Shown here: positions 45,728 to 57,382 of the stretch, piece after piece
How positions within the stretch are numbered: position 1 is the stretch's first letter
How the letters are laid out: every line of letters starts with the position of its first letter
DNA from: Raphanus sativus
Lineage: Eukaryota; Streptophyta; Magnoliopsida; Brassicales; Brassicaceae
Assembly: GCF_000801105.2 (NCBI RefSeq)
Contig: NC_079511.1
Span: 10,036,784-10,100,783, forward strand
Length of the DNA stretch: 64,000 nt
Reading direction: 5' to 3'
Notes under the pieces: generated by a model
Databases searched by the model: none
Seen by the model: only the letters and a program-made list of their open reading frames with translations
What the model was told of the DNA's origin: nothing
Program-made: the position numbers and the translations under genes

Positions 45728-46403
45728 TAGGGGTGGGCACTTTACCCGATATCCGAAGCCGCATCCGAACCCGATCCGAAAAACCGAATCGAAATCCGAA
45801 TGGGTATTAAGTTAAAAAGAGATTGGATATCCGAACCCAAACGGGTAATACCCGAATCCGAATAGATATCCGAAGATAACCGAACATATATATACTTAAC
45901 CTTATATTTCTAGTTTACATCTTTCATTTTATTTAAAATATTTATATTGATGCTACTCATACTTCAAGATCATATAATATACATGTAATTACAGAGAAAA
46001 TGATTTGACATTCACTTAAAATACATGCTAAGCTTTTTGTTTCATTTATTAACAAAATTTACATCTGAAATTTGAAAGTAATAATAAAACTAATGTTTAT
46101 TTATTTTTGAAACGTTATCTCTAAGTCTATTAATTATTTAATCTGTTAAATTTAAAAAAATAAGTTAAGGAAAATCTATATTTTTAAATATAATAAACTT
46201 TAAAAAATGGAAAATTAAATTTTTTTCTTTCAAAATCTAAATATCCGAACCCGATTCGAAATAACCGAACCGAAACTAAAAATACCCGAACCCGACCCAA
46301 AATGCAGAAATACCCGAACAGATATTATAGTTCTATACCGAAATACTCGAAAATCCAAAATATCCGATCCGAATCCGAACGGATACCCGAACGCCCACCC
46401 TTA
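45728..46403. mobile_element. non-autonomous element with TAGGGGTGGGC ends and CCGAACCCGA repeats
   Basis: Begins TAGGGGTGGGCACTTTACCCG and ends CGAACGCCCACCCTTA, an inverted pair. Both ends hold repeated ATCCGAACCCGATCCGAA units and the centre is AT-rich. A related copy lies at 59332-59973. The general build is that of a short non-autonomous DNA transposon, probably hAT; I do not see a clean 8-bp duplication. Confidence 0.75.
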
Positions 46404-46434
46404 ATGTTACATATAAGAAATTATCCCAATAATA

Positions 46435-46475
46435 ATATGCTCTTACTGCGGTTAAAATATATATATGCTCTTACT
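46435..46475. repeat. short direct repeat with 15-base insert (possible tail-only footprint)
   Basis: ATATGCTCTTACT at 46435-46447 and 46463-46475 surrounds GCGGTTAAAATATAT. The insert has only a short A run, so assignment is less certain than for the others. Confidence 0.4.
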
Positions 46476-47132
46476 ATCTATTGATATGGACCCTTCGATT
46501 CTCTGGCACTTTACTTTCGTTACACCTTTTTAATTACTTTTATAAAACTGGAATTTAAATGAAAATATATATCTTAGAAAAACATAAACCGAGAAATTCG
46601 GATAGAGAAAAGTCGGAACTGATATGTAAGAGCATATACTATGCTGATAGATATATTCGGATTGAAGTTATTTTGTGATTTTTAAATTAGCTAAAGAGAA
46701 AAAAAAGAATATAACTGCCGAATTTCGATCTAAGCGAGTGGCACTGGAATAATTTTTGGTGTTACACTATTTTGATAAACTATTATTATTTTATTTCAGA
46801 CGTAAGATTTATACACATAAAGACACATTAATTATTAGTAAACAAACAAAAGGATAAACTTAAACATCTCTACAGATATTTAGATGAATAGATTATAGTT
46901 TTGGGCGATTATATATCTGTATTTTCAACTCTTCTATGTGACTAATAAGTAATCTTTATGTTTCTTAAAGAATGTCATTTTACCATTCTTTTTTTTTGTT
47001 ATACAAAACATTTTTGTTGTTTTAGAATTCTAATACAAATTGTATACTTGCTTTTAGTTTACAATTGATTGTAAAATGCATTAGTTTTATAAACCAAACT
47101 GTATATCTCAAATACTATTAATTAAATATATA

Positions 47133-47366
47133 CTCCCTCTATTTCGAATTACTTGTTTTTTAGAGTAGGATTTTCGTTTCAAAATAAGTGTCGTTTTCGG
47201 TTTTCAATGCAAATTTATTGATATTATTTTTTATTTATTTTTCTATTGGTTGATATATGGTTAGGTGTATTGGTAATAGTATTTTTATTTTGAAAATATA
47301 TAAAATTAAATATTTTCTTAATATGTGCATAAATCTAGCACGACAAGTAATATGAAAGGGAGGGAG
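47133..47366. mobile_element. Stowaway-type MITE
   Basis: 234-bp element from CTCCCTCTATTTCGAATTAC to GTAATATGAAAGGGAGGGAG, flanked by TA (47131-47132 and 47367-47368). Same TIR family as 42194-42454. Confidence 0.88.
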
Positions 47367-48717
47367 TATAATAAATGAAAATATAAATGCATTTCAATCA
47401 TTTTTAAATATGTGTAAAAATATCTAATGACACCTTTTTATTAAACAGAGCTAGTAATAATCAACTAAGGGAAGGGTCATTTTGTTACAATTATGTCATT
47501 CATACTTAAAATGTATTAAATATCTTGAAATATACACATGTATAGTTGGTGTGTTCTTTAATGTATGTATATATATATATATAATCACCATTTATTTTTA
47601 AAATCATAAATTTATGCTTTCAAGATATTTTACAAATATATTGTGAAGAGAATAAAGACAGAGAATAGTACCATTTGACAACCACATAAACAAAATATTT
47701 CAACAAAAGACTTTTGAAGAAAATCAATATGGTTCCGGAGAAAAAAATAATAAAGGAGATCGTCTTAAATTTCGATGGCATTTTGACTATATATTCTCTT
47801 ATCCACGATTAAACGAAGATAAGCAGGCATATCTGGGTCTTATTAAGATTATATGATCACATGTTTGTCGATTTAATTTACTCTTTTATTTCCGAAGTCT
47901 CACACCTATAAGAAACGTATTGTTGACCCACTAGTCATTGATAAATGATTGTTGTATTTCATAGTTTTTTGCATGATTTTGAAATATGTTTTAAAATAAA
48001 ATACCTATATTATAGGACTATTAGCCTTAATTGTTAAAAATATAAGATAAGGAGAATATTATATGTAGTATATATGTGAAATAGAAATATTAAAGTAGAA
48101 AATAGAGCAAACGAAGTAGAGGTCGTAAGTCAAAGAGAAATAACTAGACAGAAAATTGTTGTTTTGGTTACAAAAAGAAGATTAAGATAGTAGAGATGAG
48201 AAGCTAAATTGTAAACGTGTATCTGAATAAGTTTTTTTGTTAATCTGCCTCGAGATAATTTAATTAAATTTGTTTTGTTGTGATGCTGTCAAATGACGTA
48301 GACTTAGACATGGTAAATATACATGTCCTGTATATTATTGAAACACTGTGATGGGAATATTATTGTTAGTTGGGTAAAATAAAATCATTCACGTATAGCC
48401 TTGTAATAAGATCATATATAATTTGATCACATTCAAGCTTTTTTTTTTCGAACACAATGGCTATATAATCTGTCAGTTCACGAAGATTTAACAGATTTTT
48501 TCGATAAAATGAAAAGAAACTGGAAGTTCAAAAATAAAAATAAAGAAGATTGCACCGACTATCAGTAACCCAGCTCATAAAAGGAGGAAAACGAATTTAA
48601 CAAAATCTGGTAAATGTCTCCCACAAAACAAAGTGGATGCAGTATCATTGCAGTTCATATGCAAACGATTTCATGGTCCATATAAATAATACAAACCAAA
48701 TGTGTGTGAAATTATAA

Positions 48718-48753
48718 TATGAAACCACTTTTTGATAAGTAGTATGAAACCAC
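48718..48753 (-). repeat. tail-only retroposon footprint (weak)
   Basis: TATGAAACCAC occurs at 48718-48728 and 48743-48753, with TTTTTGATAAGTAG between. Confidence 0.45.
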
Positions 48754-49099
48754 ATTTATTCATCAATAAAATCAGATGAGAAATTATAATGGCCTCATAC
48801 TTTTTTTTTGGAAACTTCATAGGATTTTTTATTTTGGGTGAATGCTAGTAGTAGTTTTATTAATTCCAAAACATTAGGGTCGGGGATTGGGACCCTTAAA
48901 GAAGGTTGTAGTTAGTTTGCGTTAAAAGATTTGTGCTTTGGTTCATCATTATGCACCCGTAGTTGGCAATGACTCGGCAACATGGGTTTTGCCTCGATTT
49001 GTTTCTTACGTTTCTTAATTCTTTAAAATTTCTTATATGAGAAGAGTCAAAATATGAATAAGATGAAGAGAAAAATCCGAGTCGTGATGTTGGTGGCTA

Positions 49100-49144
49100 G
49101 GATAAACATATATCTTTTTTTTTTCAACGGATAAACATATATCT
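49100..49144 (-). repeat. tail-only retroposon footprint
   Basis: GGATAAACATATATCT at 49100-49115 and 49129-49144, identical, encloses nine T plus CAAC. On the minus strand this is GTTG then an A run, close to the 3' end of the SINE at 50240. Confidence 0.8.
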
Positions 49145-50239
49145 AATATCAAGACTTTTAAGGTAAGTATTCCTAAAAAAAATCATTTTAGTACGAAGCA
49201 TTTGATTCAGAAATATGGAAAATTGAAAACTCCTATTTAATTATTAAAATTAATAAAAATATTAATATGAAAAGGACTCCGAAGTACGTAAGGCAAAAAT
49301 CTAAAGAATAAATTACACTCTTAAAATTTGACCGAAAGACGAAAACCTTAATATTTTGAAGAAAAGTTGTAGATAATTCAATAAATTATGTATCAGAGAT
49401 TTCGAGTGACGTGGTGTCGACCAGTTCTAGGGATCAACAAACTTATGGCATTAAAGGAATAATGAAGAAAGAGAAGTTATTAACTCATTGACTTCAGTAA
49501 ACTATCCATTAACTATTTAACTGCCACTCCGCTCTTTTCAATTACTAATTTATATTTATTGATTTTTTATTTTTTAAAACTCATTTTATATTTATTTTCT
49601 AATTCAACATTTAAGTTTATATTTATATCCAATTGTCTGTTCATATTTAAGGTTTGTATGCGTTTCACTAAGATGTTATCACTTCTAAGTTGACTAAAGC
49701 TTTCTCTTCTGTTTTATCTTGTCCGATATTCCCAATGCTATGTTCTTATCCTTAACTTGAATGATTTTTAAGCTCTGAAAATATACATCCATAAAACAAG
49801 GCCTTTATTACGTATATAACAAATTTACTTGTGAAAAAAATTATTCTATTTCTAAAAAAAATCTCGAGCTTATTTTTGTTGGGATAACACATTTAAGATG
49901 AGTTAAAGTCACAAGCGGTGTGCACTTTAGTTTGAAAGAGAAGTTAACACCAAACTCCACAATGATAACAAAAGAGAATACTAAATAAATGATTAAAGGA
50001 AATATAAATCAAATATACAAACAAGGATAATTAAAAGAAAAATTAAGATAAAAGTATAGGAATGGTCGGTAGAAAAGAATAATTAAGGAATTTCTGAAAA
50101 GAAAAGAGAGCAAGACACGTCATAAAATGAGAAGAGTGAAGTTCACGCGTCTTCGAACAAACAGAGGAGGTTGGTTACGTGCACTCGCAGATAAACAAAA
50201 CAAAAGAGAAAAAAAACAGTTAAGACTCAGTTAATGACT

Positions 50240-50371
50240 GTCGGGTCGTTCGTAGCCAAGTGGCTGCTGAGCTCTGCCTTCGGGCCCTGACGTCGGGGGT
50301 TCGACCCCCACTTACCTCAGTTTGAGGATTAAAAAGGTCCAAAAGTGACCAGTTGACAAAAAAAAAAAAAA
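50240..50371 (+). mobile_element. tRNA-derived SINE with 18-bp target duplication
   Basis: 132-bp insertion flanked by AAGACTCAGTTAATGACT at 50222-50239 and 50372-50389, a perfect match. The head has an RNA polymerase III box A (TAGCCAAGTGGCTG, 50253-50266) and box B (GGGTTCGACCCC, 50298-50309). The body ends GACCAGTTGAC followed by about fifteen A. The perfect duplication shows a recent insertion. It is not a tRNA gene: the acceptor stem does not pair. Confidence 0.95.
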
Positions 50372-50389
50372 AAGACTCAGTTAATGACT

Positions 50390-51558
50390 CATTAGTCAAA
50401 GAAAGGAGTGGGGTCACTCGGAGACTCATTGACTTTGGACACAAATTAAAAGACAAAAGAGTCTCTAACATTTGACTGCTGTGTCATAAGTAACGGCCAA
50501 CGGACAAAAGTGTTCGTATATACTAGGTACATACGTTACCGTGGTTAGTTACGTACTCAGCTTGATTTTACCTCTAATTTTGTTTTTAGGGTCTTTTAAT
50601 CTAAGTGATAAGCTGAAGCTAGCAAATCCGAGTGGTTATATATTGTTAAAATCACGTTGACCAATCACAGTTCTCATAATAAAAAAGCATTAGCATTGAA
50701 TAGGTGGTACAAACCTTAGCATGATAAGCTTAACAGTTTCTCTTCTTAAATGTCGCTTGTACAACATTCTATATTTTGTACCACCTACTATGATATATTG
50801 TTGCACAGGATGGTGACCAAAAAGACGGTGCTGCATACTTTACCATTTTACATCAGTCTAGTTTGTTCCACCTATTCTTATAGGGTGGTGGCCTAAAAAG
50901 ACAGGTGCATTAGTTACCAACTTACCACAACAACTATAAAGGAACACTAATCATATTATATATATATAGGTAATATTAAATGATTAAGGGGGAAACAATG
51001 ATATATTGGACATACTAAAAATAAATCTATATTTAAATATTTAAGTTAGTGAATGAAATCAATCTGAAATTAATGTCTATAGAGAGTTATAGGAAAACAA
51101 AAGCACAGAAAAAGTTCAAGAACTTGCCTTGCTCTGGAAAAATACGCTGATCTCAAACTTTTCACTAAGAGGCGTATCGTTCAACTTGTCTCACGTACAT
51201 CAGCCAGTGTGGTTGACCTGTAGGCGTCGAATGTATGGTCGCAACATTAACTAATTAATGAGTAGTACTATATACATACGGTTAGATTTATATATATTTT
51301 GGTTAGATTTATATTCATAAGTTACATTGGATAAAACCTGCATGTGAATGTGAATCTAGTTAAAACAAATATGAATCTAGTAAAAAAAATCTTGTTAGAT
51401 AAACTTGTATAAGAATAATAATGTATTATGTATTATTACATATACAAAGAATTATGTATATTTGCATTGTCTACCCATAACATATGTCATAATTAGCTAT
51501 ATACCATATGCAACTGTAATCCACTGTACAATAAAACAGAAAGACCACTATATCCCTA
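50390..51558. other. intergenic region
   Basis: No recognisable gene. A direct repeat GGTTAGATTTATAT at 51280-51293 and 51301-51314 with ATATTTT between could be a further micro-insertion. Confidence 0.5.
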
Positions 51559-52180
51559 TTATGTTTCTTCCTTCTCCTTCTTTCTCTCCTCCGCTTGCTT
51601 CCTTTCCTCCACCTTCAAACTTTCTCTGGTTTTTACCACCGTAAATCCTCCATCAAACTCCACCGCTTTCAAATCTCCATCAAACTCCTCCGCCGTCAAG
51701 CCTACCCCGACTTCCACCCCCGTCAAGCCTCCCCAATTTCCATGACCACCAACACCCACCGAGATCGTTGGCGGCCGAGATCTCTCGACGCCCAGCTCCG
51801 CCCCCGAGCTCCTCTCCACATCGAGACCTCTCTGTCCTCCCTCCGCTCTTCCCTACCCCGACGTCCATGACCACCAACACCCATCCCCGGAGCCCCCGAC
51901 AACTCAACCCCGACCACTGTCGATGGTTCCCGCAGCGCGTCCCTTCCCACCCCCGTGCCGTCATCTCAAGTCCGACTTTTCCGACTTCTCCGGCCGCCGC
52001 TCGAACCGCTTCGTCTCCAAAGGGTTTATAAATCCATAGGAGGGTTAGGGTTTAGTTTTGATAAGAGGGAAGGATTTGAGAGGAGAAAAAGAAGTAGGGG
52101 CTAGCTCACGCCGTCTCAATCGCCACCTCCGCTCAATTCACTACGCTCGACTCCGCCTCCCCCCCCCCCCCCGACCCGAG
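51559..52180. other. C-rich, Pro-codon-rich tract of unknown origin
   Basis: About 600 bp of strongly pyrimidine-biased, C-rich sequence in an AT-rich setting. It has overlapping open frames on both strands (51595-51870 and 51768-52031 plus; 51559-51819 and 51680-51964 minus), a repeated CCATGACCACCAACACCCA segment (51739 and 51866) and a C run at about 52159-52173. No domain is recognisable. It could be captured exon sequence in a DNA transposon, or a gene 5' end. Confidence 0.5.
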
Positions 52181-52402
52181 CTCCACTAACCTAACATAAT
52201 AGTTTTGTCGAAAAGGGTTTTTCGGTATTTTTGCTAGCACCACTTTATTTTCTCGGCCCAATTTTACACTGTACATGGTAGATCATTAATTTTGGGTTTG
52301 TTTTGGTATATTGAGCTAGTTAACTCAAGAATTATTCGTCCAACTATTTATTTATTTTTTTGTCGTATACGCAAATCACCCATATGCTCATTTGAAAATA
52401 AT

Positions 52403-52436
52403 AAGGTACTACATTTTTTTTAGCACAAAGGTACTA
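52403..52436 (-). repeat. tail-only retroposon footprint
   Basis: AAGGTACTA at 52403-52411 and 52428-52436 encloses CATTTTTTTTAGCACA, which on the minus strand reads GTGCT then an A run. The duplication is short. Confidence 0.5.
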
Positions 52437-53247
52437 TTCAACACTGGAATCTACTTTAAGAGAAAAGGGAGTTAGGCAATAATGTTAGTCAAGCTGAAAA
52501 TATCATCTTATATCCTAGACTTTTAACCACTGTTTGATACTAAAACGTTGCTATTAATATTCTTATAAAATTTTTGGTACCTACTAAATCTCTTTCAAAT
52601 TATCAGCTCAAAAGGGACTAATATCTAGCTAAGTAAAGAATCTCGCCTTTTTCCTGGTTGAGCAATTTCTAGATCGATCGAACCGCCATCACATAAGATA
52701 GTCGAATCAAGCATCTGAATCGCTTTATTTTGCTCTCCAAATCCTTCACGAATTTTATACACCATGCGCATCTAATTGTCACTCAAATATTTTTATATAC
52801 TATAGTGAAAAGTTCGGACAAGTTTTTTTTAAGTAAACGTATGCATAACCAAATGATCTCGGGGCTATTCAAACACTAAGTTTTTTTTTTCTGCTAGATG
52901 AAGATCTTAATTCAATAGTTAATCAAAACTAAAACTAAAGCTAAATTAAAACTTTAGATGCTAATCGATGAGCTGGAAACTAGGTGAACTCCAACAATTC
53001 CTAGGCACGTTACACAATGAAACCCTCTGATGGTGATGAGGATCCATGCTTACGTCTATTAATGCAAACCCTTACAAAATTAATAAAATCACTACATGTA
53101 TTTACAAACATTATGTATTAAAAACTATATCTTAGTAAAAAAATGGAAATATTTTATCAAAAACATTGTATATATGCTACATATATTTTTAGATAATTTC
53201 ATTGATAAGTAGATTTATTTAGTTGACTATTTCGTTAAGATTTCTTT

Positions 53248-53293
53248 TGAACCTATTAGTCTTTTTTTTTGTGTGCACATGAACTTATCAGTC
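53248..53293 (-). repeat. tail-only retroposon footprint (aged)
   Basis: TGAACCTATTAGTC (53248-53261) and TGAACTTATCAGTC (53280-53293), two mismatches, enclose a T run followed by GTGTGCACA. Confidence 0.5.
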
Positions 53294-53806
53294 AATATTC
53301 ATTTTAAACCTTATGGTTCAACCTATATTGTCCGTGCAATCATGCAACAAATCAAAGATGATTTGGGTGGGTTCGATAAATCATATATTTTCATATTTAG
53401 TTACAATTGTCCAGTAAGGATATTTATTATGTTTTCTTATGTCAACAGATATTTATTATGTTTGTAAGGGTTTTCAATGTAACGTATTAATTTGATGAAA
53501 TTGAGAATATGACACTACGACATAAAGAAACCCAGAAAAGAGGAAAAAAACAAACTAGTATTTAAGGCTATGTATCCTAACAAGTATCCAAATAGTTTTT
53601 TTATTATATCAACATGTTGGGCAACTTGGTCTTCTAGATGACAGAATCACACCATGCATGCATAGCTCAAAAGAATAATGCAAGAAAAAGTAAACAATAT
53701 CAAAGCATTAAGGAAACTAATTTTAAAATACGTATATCGGAAATAACCAGTTTTTCTTATAGATGAGTTCAGCATTACTCTTGGTAATATATATATTGAA
53801 TACAAA

Positions 53807-54083
53807 GGGTCTGATTGATAATAGCTGTAGCTTCGAAATTATTGCTGTAGAAAAAAATCTGTGAATTTTTTATTATAGTTTTAGATTTTACTGCCGTAGA
53901 GTTTTATGGAAAGCACTAAAAAATTGCTTTGGATATTTGGCTCTGCAGAGCATTTCTACAGCTGTAGGTTATTTCAAGAGCTGTGATTTTAAAAAATAAA
54001 TTAAAACTTGATTGCTCTGATTTTGGTGCTTTAGAAATAATTAGGGCTGTGGAGAGCACCCACAGCCACTACCAATCACACCC
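53807..54083. mobile_element. MITE-like element with GGGTCTGATTGATA ends
   Basis: 277 bp with imperfect terminal inverted repeats: GGGTCTGATTGATA at the left and TACCAATCACACCC at the right (complement GGGTGTGATTGGTA, two mismatches). CTGTAG/CTACAGC sub-repeats lie inside. Target duplication not clear. Confidence 0.7.
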
Positions 54084-54330
54084 AAAATTAAGAAATATTA
54101 ATTATCCTAAGAATATCTATATATTAGCTTTGTGATCATTTGCATTTCCATTATTTTGTATAATTTATTAGATTAATTTTCATTAGATATTAAATGGTAT
54201 TTCCAACATAGAAAATAAAAGTATATAATTTGTATGCTTCTAATTCTGCATTAAAATAATCTTCTATAATCCTGTCTCTAGAAGTGTCAAAATGAATAAA
54301 CCAATACAAACCAAACCATATCATAGTTTT

Positions 54331-55144
54331 TTTTTGTGCTAAATTGTAAATATCATTCATAGAATGAAGGTTTGGTTACATGAAGATGAACCAGAATCTG
54401 CTTACAAGCTATTCTGTTTTTAGAAGCCGCAAAAAGTTTTAAAAAACTCATAAGAAACATGTAAAAATATTGACTCTAAAACAACCAAACAAGGTGTTAA
54501 TGGAGCCAATATGAAGATAGATCAACCAACAACATATGATTCCAACCTCATAACACTTCTATAACTCTAATAGAACCAAAAGAGTCAAGAGTAAAGCTAA
54601 AGGAGATCGCACGAACACTCACCCGAGGGTGGCTCCAAACGGCTTCGACGGAGGCGACTGGCAACGGCCCCGGATCACCAGACGAGGAGGACGCCGAGCA
54701 ATACAATCCCAAAGCTAACTCGGCTGCAGAACAAAGGCATTGACCCAACATTTCACTGCTGAAGATGAAAAACAATTCCTTGTCAAGCGTAGGCGGTATT
54801 AAGCTCCCCCAACCGGCCACACAACACTAGAATGCAGTAGAGACATCAAGGGTGCACACCAAATATGTACCGGAGCAAAGAGATGGGAGATGAAGCGCAG
54901 GAGGAGAAACATAGCACTCCTCAAAGCAGGTGAGATATCAGGAAGAGGGTTCGCCTTAAGGCCAGTGACACCATCGCGTCGGGTCGTCCTCAAAACCCTT
55001 AGGAATAGTATCGGCGGCAAGAAGGGAACACCGAACAGACACTGTTGACCATCATGAATGTTGTCGACTGAAATAAAAACTGAGGTCCTCGTATCGGTGA
55101 GCCTTAGCACCGTCATTACTCCAATCGGTGAGCCTTAGCACCGT
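54331..55144 (-). mobile_element. 5'-truncated LINE-like retroposon with 14-bp target duplication
   Basis: CATATCATAGTTTT at 54317-54330 and 55145-55158 flank an 814-bp insert. On the minus strand the insert ends TTTACAATTTAGCAC plus an A tail, as LINE 3' ends do. Open frames within (55116-54799 and 54820-54548) have no reverse-transcriptase motif, so this is probably 3' UTR or the end of a longer element. The 5' tip has ACGGTGCTAAGGCTCACCGAT twice in tandem (55092-55145 region). Confidence 0.8.
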
Positions 55145-55158
55145 CATATCATAGTTTT

Positions 55159-55379
55159 AAACTTATACAGTATGAGTTATGGTTCAAACTAATTCATTTC
55201 ACAAATGGATTGAGTGAATCCATTACTCATTTAAGTTAATGAATTAATAGTTTTAATAATTAACATGTGATAATAATTTTGTGTTCTAAATGATTATTAA
55301 GTAAAAGTATTATTTTGGGGACTGAAAATAAAAGCATTACTTAGACTTTGTAAAAATACGGGTTCATGATTTTTTGAAA
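55159..55379. other. short intergenic stretch
   Basis: AT-rich, nothing recognised. Confidence 0.5.
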
Positions 55380-56765
55380 GAATACACTTTTGCTATTTGG
55401 TGGGAAAAATAATATTGTGATTTTGCTCAGAAAAATATATATTTAATGTTTTGGCACGAAACCGAGATTTTATAGTTTTGTCAGAAAATCTCAATTTTAC
55501 AATTTTTGCGAGAAAACAAGATTTTGCGGTTATTGCGACAAAACTTAATTGTACATCTATAGAGAAAAACTTGATTTTACAGTTTTGACGTGAAACATGA
55601 TTTTAAATTTTGGGCGAAAACATGATTATACGGTTATGGCGGGAAACACGATTTTGCGATACCAGCGAGAAAACTAATTTTTCAGTTTTGGCGGGAAACA
55701 TAATTTTCGGTTTTGGCAGAAAACATGATTTTGCGATTTTGGCGAGAAAATTCGATTTTGTTGTTTTGGTGGGAAAACCTCAATTTTGCGGTTTTTGCAG
55801 AAACATAATTTTGTGGTTTATGCAGGAAAACATGATTTTGTGGTTTTGCAGAAAATATGATTTTGCGGTATGGCAGACAAACATGATTTTGCGATTTTTG
55901 CGGGAAAATATGATTCTGCGGTTTTCACGGTAAAACTCAATTTCAAGATTTTTCAGAAAACATAATTTTGTGGTTTTGACGGAAAACCAAATTTTCGTTG
56001 TTTTTTTTTTTGCTGAAATACACAGTTTTGCAGTTTTGACACGAAACACAGTTTTACGGTTTTGATGGAAATTTTGACTTTGCAGTTTGTGAAAACATGA
56101 TTATGTGGTTTTGGCGTGAAAACATGATTTTGCGGTTTTGGCGGAAAAATAAAATTTTGCGGTTATAGCGGAAAAACACGGATTTGCAGTTTTGGTGGGA
56201 ATACATGATTTTACAGTTTTGGTGGGAAAAATCAGTTCTACGGTTTTAGCGGGGAATCTAATTTTGTTGTTTTGCGGAAAATATGGACTTATTGTTTTTT
56301 TCGGGAAAACATATTTTTTTTTGGTTTTGGCGGGAATACACAGATTTGCAGTTTTGGTGGAAAAAACATAATTTTACGGTTTTGACAGGAATATATGATT
56401 TTGCGTTTTGGCGGAAAATATAAATTTCTATTTTTTTGCGGGAAAATACGATTTTTCTGTTTCTGCAGGAAAAATATAAATTTGTTGTTTTGGTGGGAAA
56501 TACAATTTTGAAATTTTGACAGAAAATAAAAATTTTCAGTTTTGGCGGAAAATATGATTTTGTGATTTTTGCGAAAAAACTCAATTTTACAATTTTGGTT
56601 GGAAAATTGATTTGCGATTTTTAGGGCAAAATACCATTTGGGGTTTAGTGGGAAAACTTGATTTTACAATTTTGGGAAAAAACACGATTTCGTGGTTTTC
56701 GTAAAAAAAATGATTTGAGGTCTTGGTGAAAAAAAATTGCAATTTTGGTGGGAAATTTTGATTAA
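55380..56765. repeat. diverged minisatellite, 1.4 kb
   Basis: About fifty degenerate tandem units on the theme ATGATTTTGCGGTTTTGGCGGGAAAAC, unit length mostly 25-35 bp. The plus strand is rich in G and T and the minus strand in C and A. Open frames on both strands (for example 55610-55933 plus and 56258-56584 minus) are products of the repeat. Confidence 0.9.
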
Positions 56766-57130
56766 ACTTGGTTTATTAAAAATAAACAAATAATATTTAT
56801 TATTTGAGAGATTGGGGGTTGATAAAAAATGGGAAATTGGATTAGATTTAATTTATTAACTTTTTAAAAATATATGAGAAAAAGATAAAATTTGGTGTAA
56901 AATAAAAATTAGTTTAGAAAGTTGGATTGTTTTTTTATTATTTAAATTGAGTTTATGCATGTTATAATTTTTTACTGGTTTGTTTATGGATAACTCATTA
57001 TACATTACAATTCAAATCAATTTAACACAGTCCATTAAATCTATTTGTATCCAATTTTTCTATTCATTAAAACTCATGATTTTGATTGAGTTGTATTTAT
57101 CCGTTAGTTTTTATCCATTTTAACACCCCT
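56766..57130. other. AT-rich intergenic stretch
   Basis: Nothing recognised. Confidence 0.5.
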
Positions 57131-57382
57131 AACTCTCTCGGTTTCAAAATGATTTATGTTTTAAAATAAATAATTCAAAAATACATAACTACTTTTTCAT
57201 TGTATTCTTTATTAAATACAATGATGGTAAATTAACAGAAACTATAACTGTATTGATTGAATTTTGATTGGGTAAAAATGATAAAAATAGTTAATCACAA
57301 ATAATATTTTCTAATCAAATTTTAATATTTTTAATATGCGCAAAATTTCCAAAACATATATCGTTTTAAAAGGGATAGAGTA
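57131..57382. mobile_element. degenerate Stowaway-like MITE
   Basis: Starts CTCTCGGTTTCAAAATGATT and ends CGTTTTAAAAGGGATAGAG, a decayed CTCCCTCCGTTTC inverted pair like those at 42194 and 47133. Confidence 0.5.

Larger units (their letters stand above)
46476..50221. other. AT-rich intergenic region
   Basis: No gene-like frame. Holds the Stowaway MITE at 47133-47366 and tail-only footprints at 48718-48753 and 49100-49144. Confidence 0.55.
52181..53806. other. AT-rich intergenic region
   Basis: No gene-like frame. Contains the footprints at 52403-52436 and 53248-53293. Confidence 0.5.

Noticed and set aside
50253..50309. possible tRNA gene from box A and box B
   Set aside because: The copy has an A tail and an 18-bp target duplication and no acceptor-stem pairing, so it is a SINE.
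55380..56765. CRISPR-like array
   Set aside because: Units are diverged, directly adjacent and without unique spacers, and the genome is a plant.
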